DNA of 36,448 nt from Actinobacteria bacterium HGW-Actinobacteria-5. Its GTDB lineage: Bacteria > Actinomycetota > Actinomycetes > Propionibacteriales > Propionibacteriaceae. This document shows positions 14,730 to 22,102 of this stretch, piece by piece. The position numbers and the translations under genes are program-made. The notes under the pieces are model-generated. The model was not told the DNA's origin. It ran no database searches and saw nothing but the letters and a program-made list of their open reading frames with translations. The stretch's first letter is position 1. Every line of letters starts with the position of its first letter. The stretch spans positions 1 through 36,448 of the forward strand of contig PHEV01000017.1 in assembly GCA_002843035.1 (NCBI GenBank), read 5' to 3'.

Positions 14730-14950
14730 GGGGGTTCATCTCCAGCCAGGAGCACACCTCCTACGCCGACGCGGTGGAGCCTGCCGAGTTCCTTCCGGTC
14801 AGGGTGCTTCTGGTCCGCTGGACGATGGAGATCTGCGCGCTGTTCGGCGCGATCGCCCCCTCCGCTGTGGAGTTGCTGCCGTGGTGGCAGTTCGAGCAGG
14901 CGTGCGAATTGGTCGAGGACCGCAGACGGGAGGTGCAGCGTCGTGGCTGA
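14723..14950 (+). CDS. Tail assembly chaperone, -1 frame extension (gpT-like)
   Basis: The -1 frame stays open from the slippery site to TGA 14948-14950. It encodes about 75 residues starting SVGGFISSQEHTSYADAVEP and including LVRWTMEICALFGAIAPSAV. It has no convincing start of its own. With frameshifting, the fused protein would be about 258 residues (14175 to 14950 with one base re-read). The T-like extension normally binds the tape measure protein. The tape measure GTG at 14943 overlaps its end. Confidence 0.82.
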   Translation, partial: SVGGFISSQEHTSYADAVEPAEFLPVRVLLVRWTMEICALFGAIAPSAVELLPWWQFEQACELVEDRRREVQRRG

Positions 14951-16652
14951 CATCACCAAGGTCCTGAAATACGTCATCATCGGCGACACGTCGAAGGCTG
15001 CGGCTGGCCTCAAGGGCTTGTCGAAGGACATGAAGGACACCGCCAAGAGCGGCACCGGGTTCAAGGGTCTGGGCAACAGCCTGCGGGACGCATTCAAGAC
15101 GGGCGGCGTGAAGGGTCTCGGCGGGGCGCTGAAGGGTGCCGCGTCCGAGGCTGGCGGGCTGAAGGGCATAGTCGGCAAGGTCGGTATCGGTCTGGCCGCG
15201 ACGGGCGCTGCTGCCGTCGCAGCAGGTGCGGCGATTGCGGTGAAGTTCGGCGCCGACTCGGTGAGCACCTTCAAGAAGGTCGCCGGGGAAGTCCTCAAGC
15301 TGAAACGGATCACCGGCTTATCGACCGAGGATGCGTCGCGGCTCGGGTTCGCGATGAAGCAGTCCGGGGTGGACGCTACCAAGGGCGCGACGGGGCTGAA
15401 GTTCCTCGGCAAGAATCTGGGCAACGCGGCGGACGGCGGCAAGAAGGCCGCGGCGATGGCGAAGCTGCTCGGGTTCGGGTTCACCGATGCCAGCGGCAAG
15501 GTGAAGCCGATGGCCGACCTGATGCCGAAGCTGGCCGACAAGTTCGCGAGCATGCCGGATGGTGCCGAGAAGACGGCGCTGGCGATGAAGCTGTTCGGGC
15601 GTTCCGGAACCGACATGCTGCCCTTCCTGAACAAGGGCGCGGACGGTCTCGCGAAACTGGCGAAGAAGTCGGACGAGTTCGGCAACACCCTGACCGACAA
15701 GGATCTGGACGCGCTGAAGCAGAGCAAGCAGGCGCAACGGGACTGGGACGCCGCGATGCAGGGCCTTCAGGTCACCCTGGGCAAGTACCTGCTTCCGGTG
15801 CTGACCCAGTTTGCGACCATGATCAACTCGGCCGCGATCCCGGCAATGCAGGGCATCGCGCAGTGGATCGAGAAGAACCACGCGCTGTTCGACGGGCTCG
15901 GCCAGATCGTGCGCTGGGTGTGGAACAACGTGCTGCTGCCCGCGTTCAAGCTGGCGATCTGGGGGCTCACCTCTCAGGCCATCGCCGCGGGCCAGCTGGT
16001 CGCTGCGATGGGTCGCCTGACCGGCAACAAGGACATGGAGAACTTCGGCAACGCCGTGGTTGCTGCCGCTCAGGACACGCAGGAATGGGCCAACAGCCTG
16101 CAGGGAATCCCGGACGAGGTTGCCCCCACGATCGACACGAAGACCGATCAGGCCACGAAGAAGGTCACCGCGATCAATGGCAAGATCCAGGGACTGAAGG
16201 ACAAACTGGTCACCGCTCGCGCGAAGGGCGACACGAAGGAAGTCGACCGGCTGAAGACGAAGATCGACAAGCTGCGGGACAAACGGATTGCGATCACCAC
16301 CGACCTGAAGAAGGGCAAAGGCGTCACCTTCGGCGGGACGCTGAAGATCGGAAGCGACGGCACCGCTCGCATCTCCATGAGGCGCAGGGGTGGCCCGGTG
16401 CGCCGCGGTCACCTGTACGGCGTGAACGAGGAAGGTCTTGAGCTGTTCGCCCCGCAGCAGAACGGCTACATCATTCCGGCTGGTCCGAGCCGGCAGATCA
16501 TGGCTGCTGCTGCGGGCGGTGGTGGTGGTCGCCAGACGGTCGCACAGTTCAACTTCTCGGTTCCTCCGGGCGCAGACCAGCACGCTTTCGGGCGGATGAT
16601 CCGCAAGGCCCTGGTTGATCTTCAGCGTGATACCGGTCTGGTGGTTCCGTAG
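14943..16652 (+). CDS. Tape measure protein
   Basis: A 569-residue protein from GTG 14943. It sets tail length and may aid DNA entry. Features are Lys/Gly-rich helical stretches (LKGLSKDMKDTAKSGTGFKG), a hydrophobic segment near residues 78-100 (GIGLAATGAAAVAAGAAIAV), more hydrophobic helices near 290-345, and a C-terminal RQTVAQFNFSVPPGADQHAF. Residues about 145-260 (GATGLKFLGKNLGNAADGGK, FGRSGTDMLPFLNKGADGLA) match the conserved tape measure core of actinophages. At the common 0.15 nm per residue the tail would be about 85 nm, and this length is an estimate only. Confidence 0.88.
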   Translation: MADITKVLKYVIIGDTSKAAAGLKGLSKDMKDTAKSGTGFKGLGNSLRDAFKTGGVKGLGGALKGAASEAGGLKGIVGKVGIGLAATGAAAVAAGAAIAVKFGADSVSTFKKVAGEVLKLKRITGLSTEDASRLGFAMKQSGVDATKGATGLKFLGKNLGNAADGGKKAAAMAKLLGFGFTDASGKVKPMADLMPKLADKFASMPDGAEKTALAMKLFGRSGTDMLPFLNKGADGLAKLAKKSDEFGNTLTDKDLDALKQSKQAQRDWDAAMQGLQVTLGKYLLPVLTQFATMINSAAIPAMQGIAQWIEKNHALFDGLGQIVRWVWNNVLLPAFKLAIWGLTSQAIAAGQLVAAMGRLTGNKDMENFGNAVVAAAQDTQEWANSLQGIPDEVAPTIDTKTDQATKKVTAINGKIQGLKDKLVTARAKGDTKEVDRLKTKIDKLRDKRIAITTDLKKGKGVTFGGTLKIGSDGTARISMRRRGGPVRRGHLYGVNEEGLELFAPQQNGYIIPAGPSRQIMAAAAGGGGGRQTVAQFNFSVPPGADQHAFGRMIRKALVDLQRDTGLVVP

Positions 16653-16666
16653 ATGGAGGGCAAGTC

Positions 16667-18439
16667 GTGAGCGTGCAGCTCAAGCTGGAGTGTTCCTTCG
16701 ACGGCACCGGTTCGTCGTGGACGACTCTCACGTCGTGGTCGGGCAAGGACTACCTGCTTCAGGCGCGCGGGATCGACATCACCCGTGGCCGCGACGACGA
16801 GACGGGGGAACCGATCAGCCCCGGAACGATCGGCTTTGTCCTCGACAATGCGGACTATCGGTTCAGCCCGGGCATCACGTCGTCGCCGTGCTACCCGTAC
16901 CTTGAGCAGCCGGGCAGTCTGCTGCGGCTGTCGGCGTGGGTGAACGGTGCGTGGCAGAAACTGTTCTACGGGACGGCGCAGTCGTGGACGGCGACGCTCG
17001 ACGGTGACCTGACCGGCAAGAAGTCGATCTGCACCGTCACGGCCACCGACACGCTCGGCGTCTTCCCTTCATACATGCTGCAGCAGGCATCCTCAGAAAT
17101 CATCAAGAGATACCGACCCGTTGCCTACTGGCCGCTGAACGACACCGAGTCACCAGCAACCGCGCTGGTCGGGCAGTCTGTTCTGAAGGATCCCTCAGGG
17201 ACCGCATCGGGTTGGGGTTCGGGATCGCTGCTACCAATGGATGAAGGTGATACGGCACACCCGCTCTTTACGTCGAACTCAACCGGGTTGGTTGTCTCTT
17301 CTATGCTCACGCTGGCAGCACCCTGCACGGTCGTCTTTGTTCTAATGAGTGCTCCGACCGCGACCGCGCTGGGGTTGATTACCCTACTCCGAGGTATGTA
17401 TAACGCAGCCGGGACGACTCAGTACGACCTCCTCTGGCGTGACTCTGTAGGTCTCGGCATCAGCACAACCACAGCAGGATTCGGCGTTCCCACTAGATGG
17501 CCTGCATTGCTCGCCCTGTCGAGTGATGGGCATGGCTATATGGTGGATGCGGACGGGAATACCTACACGGCGACTCCGGCCGTGTCGCCCGGGAGTCTTC
17601 GAATCAAGACGAGCATTCAGCTGAACACGCATGACTACGTGTTGGGCTCGACTTGGTCAGCTGGACATTTGGCCATCTTTGATAGGGCGCTGTCCCTGAG
17701 TGATCTCTCCGGAATGGCAGCCCAATTGATCGGCTCCCGCACCCCGGCATCCGAAACCGCAGCCTCCCTGCTTGCGTCATGGGTTGAGATGTCGGTCACC
17801 GGTGGCACAGTCGGTGAGGCTGCGCTACCTCCATGCAAGGACCGCGACGCCGCAGAAGTCATGAACTCTCTGGTCGCAAGCATGGGGGCACGCCTGGTAG
17901 ACGACCTTGCTGGGGGACTCTCGTGGATCGATTTCGGCCCCTCCACCACCCCTGTAGCGATCCCAAAGACGACCACCGATCTCGCGTGGGGCACCAGCAG
18001 CACGGGGTGGATGTCTGAGCAGACAGTGACCTTTCCGGACGGCTCCACCTACACGGCCACTCGGAGCGATGGTGCACGAAAGACAGGCCCTGGACTAGAG
18101 GCGGTTCACTCCGATCCGGGCAAGGACCGCTCGATGGCCGACTGGAATGTGCATTCCGGTACTCTCGGTGGACGCTGCTCGCAGGTCCCGGTCGACATGA
18201 TGGGACTCACCGAGGCGCAGCGGGCCAGCCTTGCCGCCCTCGCTCCCGGATCTCGTATCACTCCTCCGTCGTACGCCTACATGCCCTCCGGTCTGATCCT
18301 GATCGTAGAGGGCGTGGAGCACCACATCGACGCCGAGACGTGGACGGCGACATTCAAGACCAGCCCCGACATCTACAGCCGGCTCCTGATCTGGGACTCC
18401 GGAGACACCTGGGATGGCGGGAAGTTGTGGGCACCATGA
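16667..18439 (+). CDS. Minor tail protein with inserted lectin-like domain
   Basis: A 590-residue protein from GTG 16667, with ATGGAGGG upstream. The N-terminus (residues 1-130, ARGIDITRGRDDETGEPISP, TIGFVLDNADYRFSPG) and C-terminus (about 355-590) look like the distal-tail/tail-associated protein of actinophages. Residues about 145-345 form an insert beginning RYRPVAYWPLNDTESPATAL, with LAIFDRALSLSDLSGMAAQL near its end; this is the usual signature of LamG/concanavalin-like jelly rolls. The insert DNA (about 17,090-17,740) is visibly less GC-rich and uses more AT-ending codons than the flanks. A role in host-surface binding is inferred. Confidence 0.78.
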   Translation: MSVQLKLECSFDGTGSSWTTLTSWSGKDYLLQARGIDITRGRDDETGEPISPGTIGFVLDNADYRFSPGITSSPCYPYLEQPGSLLRLSAWVNGAWQKLFYGTAQSWTATLDGDLTGKKSICTVTATDTLGVFPSYMLQQASSEIIKRYRPVAYWPLNDTESPATALVGQSVLKDPSGTASGWGSGSLLPMDEGDTAHPLFTSNSTGLVVSSMLTLAAPCTVVFVLMSAPTATALGLITLLRGMYNAAGTTQYDLLWRDSVGLGISTTTAGFGVPTRWPALLALSSDGHGYMVDADGNTYTATPAVSPGSLRIKTSIQLNTHDYVLGSTWSAGHLAIFDRALSLSDLSGMAAQLIGSRTPASETAASLLASWVEMSVTGGTVGEAALPPCKDRDAAEVMNSLVASMGARLVDDLAGGLSWIDFGPSTTPVAIPKTTTDLAWGTSSTGWMSEQTVTFPDGSTYTATRSDGARKTGPGLEAVHSDPGKDRSMADWNVHSGTLGGRCSQVPVDMMGLTEAQRASLAALAPGSRITPPSYAYMPSGLILIVEGVEHHIDAETWTATFKTSPDIYSRLLIWDSGDTWDGGKLWAP

Positions 18440-18454
18440 GGAAGAGGTTCTGAG

Positions 18455-18823
18455 ATGGCGATTGTCGCGGGACAGCCCGCTTCTGCGGCGGACGTGAACG
18501 CCTTGCTGCAGATGGGATCAAAAGTCACATTCACCACGACCACGCCCGCGGGGTCGGGGTGGCACCGAACCCTTCAGGGCGGGGAGTTCACGGAGTTCTT
18601 CTTCCTGTCCACCGGCAACGTCTCGGCTACCACTACGGTGACGCTGGACTACACGATGCCGGTCGACAACCGCCCCACCAACAAGACCACCATCACCGCC
18701 GCTTCCTCGACCACCACCAAGCTCGCGGCTGCCGTGGTCGACTCGGCAGGCGCGGTCGCGGTCTACAACGGGCACAGCTCGGCCGCAGTCGTCTACATTC
18801 ACGGCATCTACCCCAACGCCTGA
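18455..18823 (+). CDS. Small tail-associated structural protein
   Basis: A 122-residue protein from ATG 18455 with a GAGGAAGAGG upstream region. It begins AIVAGQPASAADVNALLQMG, the usual opening of short proteins that follow the minor tail gene and resemble tail fibre entry segments (DVNA motif). The rest is beta-rich with many Thr/Ser residues (FFFLSTGNVSATTTVTLDYT). It is probably a small tail tip or fibre component. No specific fold is certain. Confidence 0.6.
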   Translation: MAIVAGQPASAADVNALLQMGSKVTFTTTTPAGSGWHRTLQGGEFTEFFFLSTGNVSATTTVTLDYTMPVDNRPTNKTTITAASSTTTKLAAAVVDSAGAVAVYNGHSSAAVVYIHGIYPNA

Positions 18824-18827
18824 AGCC

Positions 18828-19121
18828 ATGACGGACGAGATGACGCAGCACTCGCTCTCCGAGCGGCTCGTGCGCATGGAGGGCAAGCTCGACGCCTATG
18901 CTGCGGGCCAGTCCGCGACTCTCGCCGAACACGCGCGGCGGCTCGACGGCCACGACAAGGACATCCGTGAGCTGCGGGAATCGGAGACCGCTCCACCGGT
19001 ATCGGTCAAGTCGACATCCACGGCGCAATGGGTCGGCATCGGCGTCTCCCTGCTCGTCGCACTGATTGGCGTCCTTGGGTTCATTGTGACCCTGATCCGC
19101 ATCATCCCCGACGTCCCCTGA
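18828..19121 (+). CDS. Coiled-coil membrane protein, possible lysis accessory (XhlA-like)
   Basis: A 97-residue protein from ATG 18828. Residues 1-55 form a charged coiled coil (LSERLVRMEGKLDAYAAGQS, then HDKDIRELRESET). Residues about 66-90 form one membrane segment (WVGIGVSLLVALIGVLGFIV). This layout, an N-terminal coil with a single C-terminal anchor just upstream of endolysin and holin, resembles XhlA-type hemolysin or accessory holin proteins. The resemblance is structural; sequence identity cannot be checked here. Confidence 0.6.
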   Translation: MTDEMTQHSLSERLVRMEGKLDAYAAGQSATLAEHARRLDGHDKDIRELRESETAPPVSVKSTSTAQWVGIGVSLLVALIGVLGFIVTLIRIIPDVP

Positions 19122-19161
19122 TCCATCCATCACTGCTACCCCGAGAGAGGGGCGCTTCACC

Positions 19162-19278
19162 ATGCCTGAATCCGATGCGGATCTGATCGCCCAGCGCGAC
19201 GAGCAGGAAGCCGAACGCGACGACTGGACCCCGCCCATCGATGAGCCCGAGGACGGCACCGACGAGGAGGTGCAGTGA
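19162..19278 (+). CDS. Very small acidic protein, 38 aa
   Basis: ATG 19162 follows a GAGAGGGG ribosome site by about ten bases. The 38-residue frame (MPESDADLIAQRDEQEAERD onward, ending EDGTDEEVQ) is strongly acidic, and its TGA shares a base with the endolysin ATG at 19278. The good ribosome site and tight junction favour a real gene. Translation may also serve to couple endolysin synthesis. Function is unknown. Confidence 0.55.
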   Translation: MPESDADLIAQRDEQEAERDDWTPPIDEPEDGTDEEVQ

Positions 19279-20537
19279 TGGTCGCCGGCGTGACGTCGAT
19301 CGGCGGCAAGTTCTGGCTTGCCGGTGATGCTGCAGCGTCGTACCTGCGCATGGTCGCCGACAGCGGCAACCTGACCGGGCTGGCCGCGGCGGGGCGCACC
19401 AGGGAGCAGCAGGCGGCGCTCTACGACGCATACCTCCACCACGGCGGCAACCTCGCTGCGAAGCCGGGCCACAGCCTGCACGAGTCCGGCCTGGCGATCG
19501 ACGTGACCCGCAAGAGCCCGCTGCAGGTGTGGATGGTCGCTGGCGGCTCGACGATGAGCGTTCACGGTGGCGAGGGGACCCGCGCGCAGGAGTACGGCTG
19601 GTTCCGGACCGTGCCGTCGGAGGCGTGGCACTTCCGGTACTACCGGGCCAAGGACAAGCACCGTGCGGCAGCCCTGGCTGCCCGTCTCGTCGAGCTTGGC
19701 TACTCCAACGTGAAGGCCTTCCAGAAGGCGCACGGCCTCGTCCCTGATGGCGTGGACGGCCCGCTGACGTGGCACGCGCTACTCACCGGCACCATTCCCG
19801 CCCCGACGCCCGACCCGACACCCGCCACGGTGCTTGCTCTGCGGGTCGCGACGTTCAACACGATGGACCCGGCGCTGACCGGCTCGAAGCCGCTCACCGC
19901 TTCCCGTGCCGCCGCGCTCGGCACAACGGCAGCGAAGGCGAAGGCGGACGTCTACCTGCTCAACGAGTGCCCGGAGGCGATCCGCGACGTGCTGCGGGCC
20001 GCGATGCCGGGCGGTGGCGCTCGCTGGTTGGTCCGTCCCCGTGGCGCGCAGGCGATCATGTGGGACTCCGACCGGCTCGCCGAGATCGCAGAGACCGCAG
20101 TCGACTTCAAGGGCATCAGCTACCAGGGCGGCCAAATCTGCGTGTTGAGGGACAAGAGCACCAGGCAGCAGGTCGTGTTCGGCTCCTATCACCTGACGCC
20201 CAACAGTCGCTCGACGGACGCTCAGCAGCGCTCGCAGATGTCGCAGATGATCGCAGCGATCCGCAGGTTTGGTCAGGGTCCGCGGATCCTCGGCGGCGAC
20301 GGCGTGAACGACAACGCTTGGCTGCCCGGCTGGGATGATGCGCGCGAGAAGGCAGCGAACAGCAGCACCCGAGACGCCAAGACCTACCAGGACAAGGCGA
20401 TCACCGACCGCATCCACTCCGACCATCTGACCCCGGTCGACTGGCGCGGCTACAACGTGAAGCCGTCCAGCGGCTCGGACCATGCGCTGGTCGTCACCGC
20501 CGTCAACGTCCCGATCCAGACCAACAGCACGCTCTGA
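19278..20537 (+). CDS. Endolysin: M15 peptidase, cell-wall-binding repeat, and EEP nuclease-like domain
   Basis: A 419-residue protein; ATG 19278 is preferred to the adjacent GTG 19275. Residues 1-125 are a VanY/M15 peptidase: SLHESGLAID (His68, Asp75) and SEAWHF (Glu115, His118) give the zinc and catalytic residues that cut peptidoglycan peptides. Residues 125-170 resemble a peptidoglycan-binding repeat (VKAFQKAHGLVPDGVDGPLT). A PTPDPTP linker follows. Residues 188-411 carry all landmarks of the endonuclease/exonuclease/phosphatase fold: VATFN (Asn194), LLNE (Glu230), GSYHL (His305), GGDGVND (Asp341, Asn344), DRIHSDH, and GSDHALVV (Asp401-His402). The fusion of a lysin with a DNase I-like domain is unusual. 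Holin follows directly. Confidence 0.85.
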   Translation: MVAGVTSIGGKFWLAGDAAASYLRMVADSGNLTGLAAAGRTREQQAALYDAYLHHGGNLAAKPGHSLHESGLAIDVTRKSPLQVWMVAGGSTMSVHGGEGTRAQEYGWFRTVPSEAWHFRYYRAKDKHRAAALAARLVELGYSNVKAFQKAHGLVPDGVDGPLTWHALLTGTIPAPTPDPTPATVLALRVATFNTMDPALTGSKPLTASRAAALGTTAAKAKADVYLLNECPEAIRDVLRAAMPGGGARWLVRPRGAQAIMWDSDRLAEIAETAVDFKGISYQGGQICVLRDKSTRQQVVFGSYHLTPNSRSTDAQQRSQMSQMIAAIRRFGQGPRILGGDGVNDNAWLPGWDDAREKAANSSTRDAKTYQDKAITDRIHSDHLTPVDWRGYNVKPSSGSDHALVVTAVNVPIQTNSTL

Positions 20538-20548
20538 GGAGGAGCATC

Positions 20549-20770
20549 ATGAACCCGCTCACCATGATTCCCGACGCCGTCCGGAAGGGTATCTACGTCG
20601 GCTACTTCGTCGTCGGTGTCCTGATCGGCGCCGTGCAGGTCGGCTACACGGCGGTCAACGCCCTGCAGCCCGACTGGCTGACCATCTCGCTACAGGTCTA
20701 CGCCTATGTCGGGATCGCGCTCGGCCTCACCGCCGCCAGCAACGTCCAGTCGACCGATTCCGGCGACTGA
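20549..20770 (+). CDS. Holin, two membrane segments
   Basis: A 73-residue protein from ATG 20549, with GAGGAGGAG upstream. Two hydrophobic segments (IYVGYFVVGVLIGAVQVGYT and ISLQVYAYVGIALGLTAASN) with a short loop and a polar C-terminus are typical of small actinophage holins. Adjacent to the endolysin, it should open the membrane for lysin release. The endolysin has no signal peptide, which agrees with holin-dependent export. Confidence 0.82.
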   Translation: MNPLTMIPDAVRKGIYVGYFVVGVLIGAVQVGYTAVNALQPDWLTISLQVYAYVGIALGLTAASNVQSTDSGD

Positions 20771-20930
20771 TCTACAGCGCACCCTCGCCGCCCTGTCCGA
20801 GGGTGCGCGAGTGCTGCGCATCCACCACATCCACTGGGCCGCCGACAGCATCGATGAGGCCCGCAAGCTACTGACCCGAGAGGCTGACCATGGCAGGCAT
20901 GACCAACACCGAGGCGCAGGCAACGCTTGA
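20706..20930 (+). CDS. Possible small protein overlapping holin and fibre genes
   Basis: A frame from ATG 20706, inside the holin gene, runs 74 codons and overlaps the next gene by 41 bases. The part outside the overlaps (DLQRTLAALSEGARVLRIHH, then WAADSIDEARKLLTREADH) looks like a natural helical protein. The stretch between holin and the next gene would otherwise be empty for about 120 bases. The N-terminal part over the holin is low quality, so a later start such as GTG 20811 is possible. Confidence 0.3.
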   Translation: MSGSRSASPPPATSSRPIPATDLQRTLAALSEGARVLRIHHIHWAADSIDEARKLLTREADHGRHDQHRGAGNA

Positions 20931-21258
20931 CGCCCGGTTCCCGACGACCGGCGCGACGGACTACATCGCCTACAGCGCCAACGGGACGAGCGAGACCGGA
21001 TCGCTGGCCCGGACCGCGATCGGTGCTACCGGCTGGGCTGCGGCGACCGCCGCCGATCCCAGCGTGAAGGCGAACGCCAGCATCCTGACCACGGCGGCGG
21101 CGACCGGCGCAGTGACGATCACGCACTGGGCGATCTTCAACGCCAGTACGGCGGGCACTCAGCGGTGGGACTGGACTGCCCTCACCGCATCGAAGACACT
21201 CGGCATCGGCGACACTGCCTCGTGGGCGGTCGGTGCGCTCCAACTCACCCTCACTTGA
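20890..21258 (+). CDS. Phage tail fibre-type protein
   Basis: A 122-residue protein from ATG 20890. Its pattern (NTEAQATLDARF, VKANASILTTAAATGAVTIT, HWAIFNASTAGTQRWDWTAL, then KTLGIGDTASWAVGALQLTL) matches a family annotated as phage tail fibre proteins, with a closing GDT...F/W-A-G-AL-L-L strand pair. It opens the fibre block after the lysis genes. Exact function is not proven for this family. Confidence 0.7.
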   Translation: MAGMTNTEAQATLDARFPTTGATDYIAYSANGTSETGSLARTAIGATGWAAATAADPSVKANASILTTAAATGAVTITHWAIFNASTAGTQRWDWTALTASKTLGIGDTASWAVGALQLTLT

Positions 21259-21272
21259 TCGGAGGCTGACGC

Positions 21273-22082
21273 ATGGCGATCACCACGCGCGACCAGCTCG
21301 CAGCCGCCCTCGCCGGCTCCTACGATCGACCGTTCTTCAAGGGCTCGGCGACCGCTGTGGTCGGGTTCATCTATGCGCTGTTTCGGGCGTCCGGCGGAGA
21401 TCCTGCCGCATCCACGCTGGCGAACCCGACCACCACCGGACGCGCGCTCGACCGCACCAGCTCGGGCGCGATCCCGTTGTGCGCGACAGGCTCGGGCAAC
21501 ACCTTGTACCTAGCTGGGTTGCAGGTCGCGGGTCCGACCATCGGCAACGTGGGCATCTACGACCGGGCGGTGGAGTGGGGCGGCCTGTCCGGCACCGTGA
21601 CCACGGCACAGTCCCTGTCCGCGGTGACGCTTCCCGCGCGCTGCGGTGACGGCACCGGATACGGCATCTGGCTGGAGATCTACACCGCGCTGGGCTCTAC
21701 CGCGTCGGCGACCGTGACGGCCTCCTACACCAACCAGGCGGGCACGTCGGGACGCACCGCCACCCTGATCGGCGGCATCCCGGCATCGATCCCCGCGAAC
21801 CGCGTGATGCAGTTCGCGCTGCAAGATGGCGACACTGGTGTGCAGTCCGTCCAGTCGGTGACCTCAACCACGAGCACCGGCACGGCGGGCAACTTCGGTG
21901 TCACGATCCGCAAACTGATCGACACCGTCCCTAACGCCACTGCGAACGTCGGCTACGTGAAGGGCTACGCCGAGACCGCACTGGCGATCATTCCCAGCGA
22001 TGCCTGTCTGGAGATCCTGGTGCAGGCGTCTACCACCTCCACCGGAACCCTGTTCGGCAAGCTCTCTATCGCGCAGGGCTGA
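21273..22082 (+). CDS. Minor tail or fibre protein
   Basis: A 269-residue protein from ATG 21273, with CGGAGG eight bases upstream. It opens AITTRDQLAAALAGSYDRPF and is rich in Thr/Ser/Gly strands (LYLAGLQVAGPTIGNVGIYD, then SATVTASYTNQAGTSGRTAT). It has no Cys-rich or enzymatic motif. ASTTSTGTLFGKLSIAQG forms the C-terminal strand. Such beta-rich proteins in actinophage fibre blocks are structural and may make a tail tip or capsid-surface trimer. Assigned by context. Confidence 0.65.
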   Translation: MAITTRDQLAAALAGSYDRPFFKGSATAVVGFIYALFRASGGDPAASTLANPTTTGRALDRTSSGAIPLCATGSGNTLYLAGLQVAGPTIGNVGIYDRAVEWGGLSGTVTTAQSLSAVTLPARCGDGTGYGIWLEIYTALGSTASATVTASYTNQAGTSGRTATLIGGIPASIPANRVMQFALQDGDTGVQSVQSVTSTTSTGTAGNFGVTIRKLIDTVPNATANVGYVKGYAETALAIIPSDACLEILVQASTTSTGTLFGKLSIAQG

Positions 22083-22102
22083 CGCGGAAGGGTGGGTAGC
22101 TG

